DNA of 6,166 nt from an uncultured Bacilli bacterium (GTDB lineage: Bacteria > Bacillota_I > Bacilli_A > RF39 > UBA660), in assembly GCA_947632685.1 (NCBI GenBank), contig CANRQD010000077.1:1-6166 (forward strand). Reading direction: 5' to 3'. The position numbers and the translations under genes are program-made. Under the pieces are notes generated by a model. The model was not told the DNA's origin. It saw only the letters and a program-made list of their open reading frames with translations, and searched no databases. This document shows positions 5,059 through 6,166 of the stretch, in pieces. How positions within the stretch are numbered: the stretch's first letter is position 1; every line of letters begins with the position of its first letter.

Positions 5059-5088
5059 AAAAAAAAACAATAGACTATTATCCATTGT
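5059..5088 (-). terminator. Intrinsic terminator of the pfl operon, built into the pflA stop
   Basis: Minus strand: ACAATGGA (5088-5081) pairs with TCTATTGT (5074-5067) in an 8-bp stem with one G-T pair and a six-base loop TAATAG, followed directly by a run of eight T (5066-5059). The upstream arm carries the last sense codons of pflA, and the TAA stop (5080-5078) is in the loop. Confidence 0.88.
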
Positions 5089-5797
5089 TCAAAATTTTTT
5101 GTAATTCGACACACTCATCATTATTCATATCTTTAACACCTTCAAGTTGATATAAAAGGCCAAGTTTTTTATATTTATCTACACCATATGTGTGATATGG
5201 AATTAATTCTACCTTTTCTATATTTTTTAAATCTTTAATAAAGTTTTTCAAGCCTAAAACATAATCTTTATTATCATTAATACCAGGTGTGATAACTGTG
5301 CGCAACCACATTTTTTTATTTTTAGCTTGACAAGCATATAAAAACTTTAAGGAATTATCAATATTTTTTCCTGTTATATTTTTATAATCTTCTTGTTTAT
5401 ATGCTTTTATATCAAAAATAACTAAATCAACTAAATCTAGTATCTCATCATAATCATTAGTAGAACCTGCTGTATCAATAGCTGAATTAATTTTATATTT
5501 CTTGCATAACTTAAGACATTCTATTAAAAATTCTTTTTGTACAAGAGGGTCACCTCCTGAAAAAGTGACACCCCCATCTGTACCATAATAGTTTTTATAA
5601 CGAAGTACTTTTTCCATTAATTCTTCAGGTGTCATTTTTATATTGCCATTTTTATTAGCCCAAGTTTCGGGATTATGACAATATTTACACCTTAAAGGGC
5701 AGCCTTGTAAAAATACTACAAATCTTATTCCTGGACCATCAACAAGTCCCATTGTTTCAATAGATGATATATCACCTAATATACTAGATTTTTTCAT
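5078..5797 (-). CDS. pflA: Pyruvate formate-lyase-activating enzyme (radical SAM)
   Basis: A 239-residue radical SAM enzyme, normal length for the family. It reduces S-adenosylmethionine at a 4Fe-4S cluster and abstracts hydrogen from the radical glycine of pyruvate formate-lyase. Visible motifs: the family lead-in ETMGLVDGPGIRFVVFLQGC (14-33), the cluster motif CPLRCKYC with Cys33, Cys37 and Cys40 followed by HNPETW, the SAM-binding GGDP (81-84), IDTAGST, LRTVITPGIND, and the C-terminal LIPYHTYGVDKYKKLG. There is no ferredoxin-like insert, so it is the PFL type rather than a glycerol-dehydratase or benzylsuccinate-type activase. It overlaps the pflB stop by 14 bases, and a TAGGA ribosome site ends six bases before the ATG, within pflB's last codons, which indicates translational coupling. 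The operon ends at a strong terminator. An oxygen-sensitive enzyme, expected in the cytoplasm of an anaerobe. Confidence 0.97.
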   Translation of the reverse strand: MKKSSILGDISSIETMGLVDGPGIRFVVFLQGCPLRCKYCHNPETWANKNGNIKMTPEELMEKVLRYKNYYGTDGGVTFSGGDPLVQKEFLIECLKLCKKYKINSAIDTAGSTNDYDEILDLVDLVIFDIKAYKQEDYKNITGKNIDNSLKFLYACQAKNKKMWLRTVITPGINDNKDYVLGLKNFIKDLKNIEKVELIPYHTYGVDKYKKLGLLYQLEGVKDMNNDECVELQKILNNG

Positions 5798-6166
5798 GAA
5801 AAGTCCTACTTATTACCTCTAATTGTTTTTCACGACTTAATCTATTAAACCATACAGCATACCCACTTACTCTAATAGTCAATGTTGGGTATTTTTCAGG
5901 ATGATCCATTGCATCTATTAATGTTTCTCTATTTAATACATTAACATTCAAATGATGTGCCATTTGTTTAAAATATCCATCTAACAATGATACTAAATTT
6001 GTAATACGTTCATCTTCATTATGACCTAATGCATTTGGTGTAATAGAGAATGTATTAGAAATTCCATCTTCACATACTCCTGCATAAGGTATTTTAGCAA
6101 CTGAATTTAAAGAAGCCAAAGCTCCACTAGCATCTCTTCCATGCATTGGATTAGCACCTGGTGCAA
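5784..6166 (-). CDS. pflB: Pyruvate formate-lyase, C-terminal part (cut by window edge)
   Basis: The last 126 complete codons of a glycyl-radical enzyme that splits pyruvate and CoA into acetyl-CoA and formate. The frame stays open to the right edge; the N-terminal part (roughly 600 residues, with the catalytic Cys pair) lies outside. Visible: APGANPMHGRDASGA, NVLNRETLIDAM, PEKYPTLTIRVSGYAV and the terminal RTFHEKI. The radical-carrying Gly is in RVSGYAV, codon 5864-5862, 26 residues from the end, the standard place. The residue after YAV is Trp, where E. coli PFL has Arg. APGANPMHGRD and the HLNVNV/VSGYAV spacing fit true PFL rather than diol dehydratase or choline lyase. It is immediately followed by, and overlaps, its activase gene. 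Confidence 0.97.
   Translation of the reverse strand, partial: APGANPMHGRDASGALASLNSVAKIPYAGVCEDGISNTFSITPNALGHNEDERITNLVSLLDGYFKQMAHHLNVNVLNRETLIDAMDHPEKYPTLTIRVSGYAVWFNRLSREKQLEVISRTFHEKI

Noticed and set aside
5043..5114. N-terminal extension of YunB to GTG 5114
   Set aside because: It would translate through the pflA terminator and T-run and overlap pflA; the Phe/Leu/Ile residues there come from the T-run. The Met before KKLK fits a normal signal anchor.
1..6166. CRISPR array, insertion sequence, attachment site or prophage gene
   Set aside because: No spaced identical repeats, no transposase or integrase motifs and no terminal inverted repeats were seen; apart from the unknown coiled-coil gene the content is ordinary chromosomal.

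Overview
The window comes from a very A+T-rich Bacillota genome, most likely a Bacilli or Mollicutes-related anaerobe. The evidence is the extreme Asn/Ile/Lys content of the proteins, GGAGG-type ribosome binding sites, TTGACA/TATAAT-type promoters and genes of Bacillus families (YugI, Nfu/YutI, YutH-like, YrzB-like DUF1292, YutD, YunB). All Trp codons are TGG, so the Mollicutes UGA=Trp code is not in use. Pyruvate formate-lyase and its activase point to anaerobic mixed-acid fermentation. YunB and the YutH/CotS-like protein belong to sporulation families, so the organism is a spore former or descends from one.

Layout from left to right: a tRNA-Val(UAC) cut by the left edge, with a near-consensus extended -10 promoter; an S1-domain YugI/GSP13 protein on the minus strand; a 240-base divergent control region; the only plus-strand gene, an Nfu-type Fe-S scaffold; and, tail to tail with a 4-base overlap, a YutH/CotS-like degenerate kinase-fold protein on minus. 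Then comes a two-gene minus-strand operon, read in transcription order as a DUF1292 protein followed by a 458-residue coiled-coil protein of unknown function, with its own promoter and a clear terminator. The right third, all on minus, holds in transcription order pflB (C-terminal part, glycyl-radical site present), pflA with a terminator built into its stop codon, yunB, and yutD with its own promoter.

The genes form several functional units: anaerobic pyruvate cleavage (pflB-pflA), Fe-S cluster supply (nfu, useful for the 4Fe-4S activase), translation/RNA-linked stress response (yugI), and spore-type envelope proteins (yunB, YutH-like). From memory, the homologues of nfu, the YutH-like gene, yutD and yunB lie in the same relative order in the Bacillus subtilis yut-yun region, so this may be an eroded version of that neighbourhood into which the DUF1292/coiled-coil pair has been placed. 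That pair is the part least explained by known biology. A second notable feature is translational: several genes appear to have 10-12 base leaders in which the Shine-Dalgarno sequence begins at or next to the predicted +1, and two of them have doubtful or non-standard start codons.
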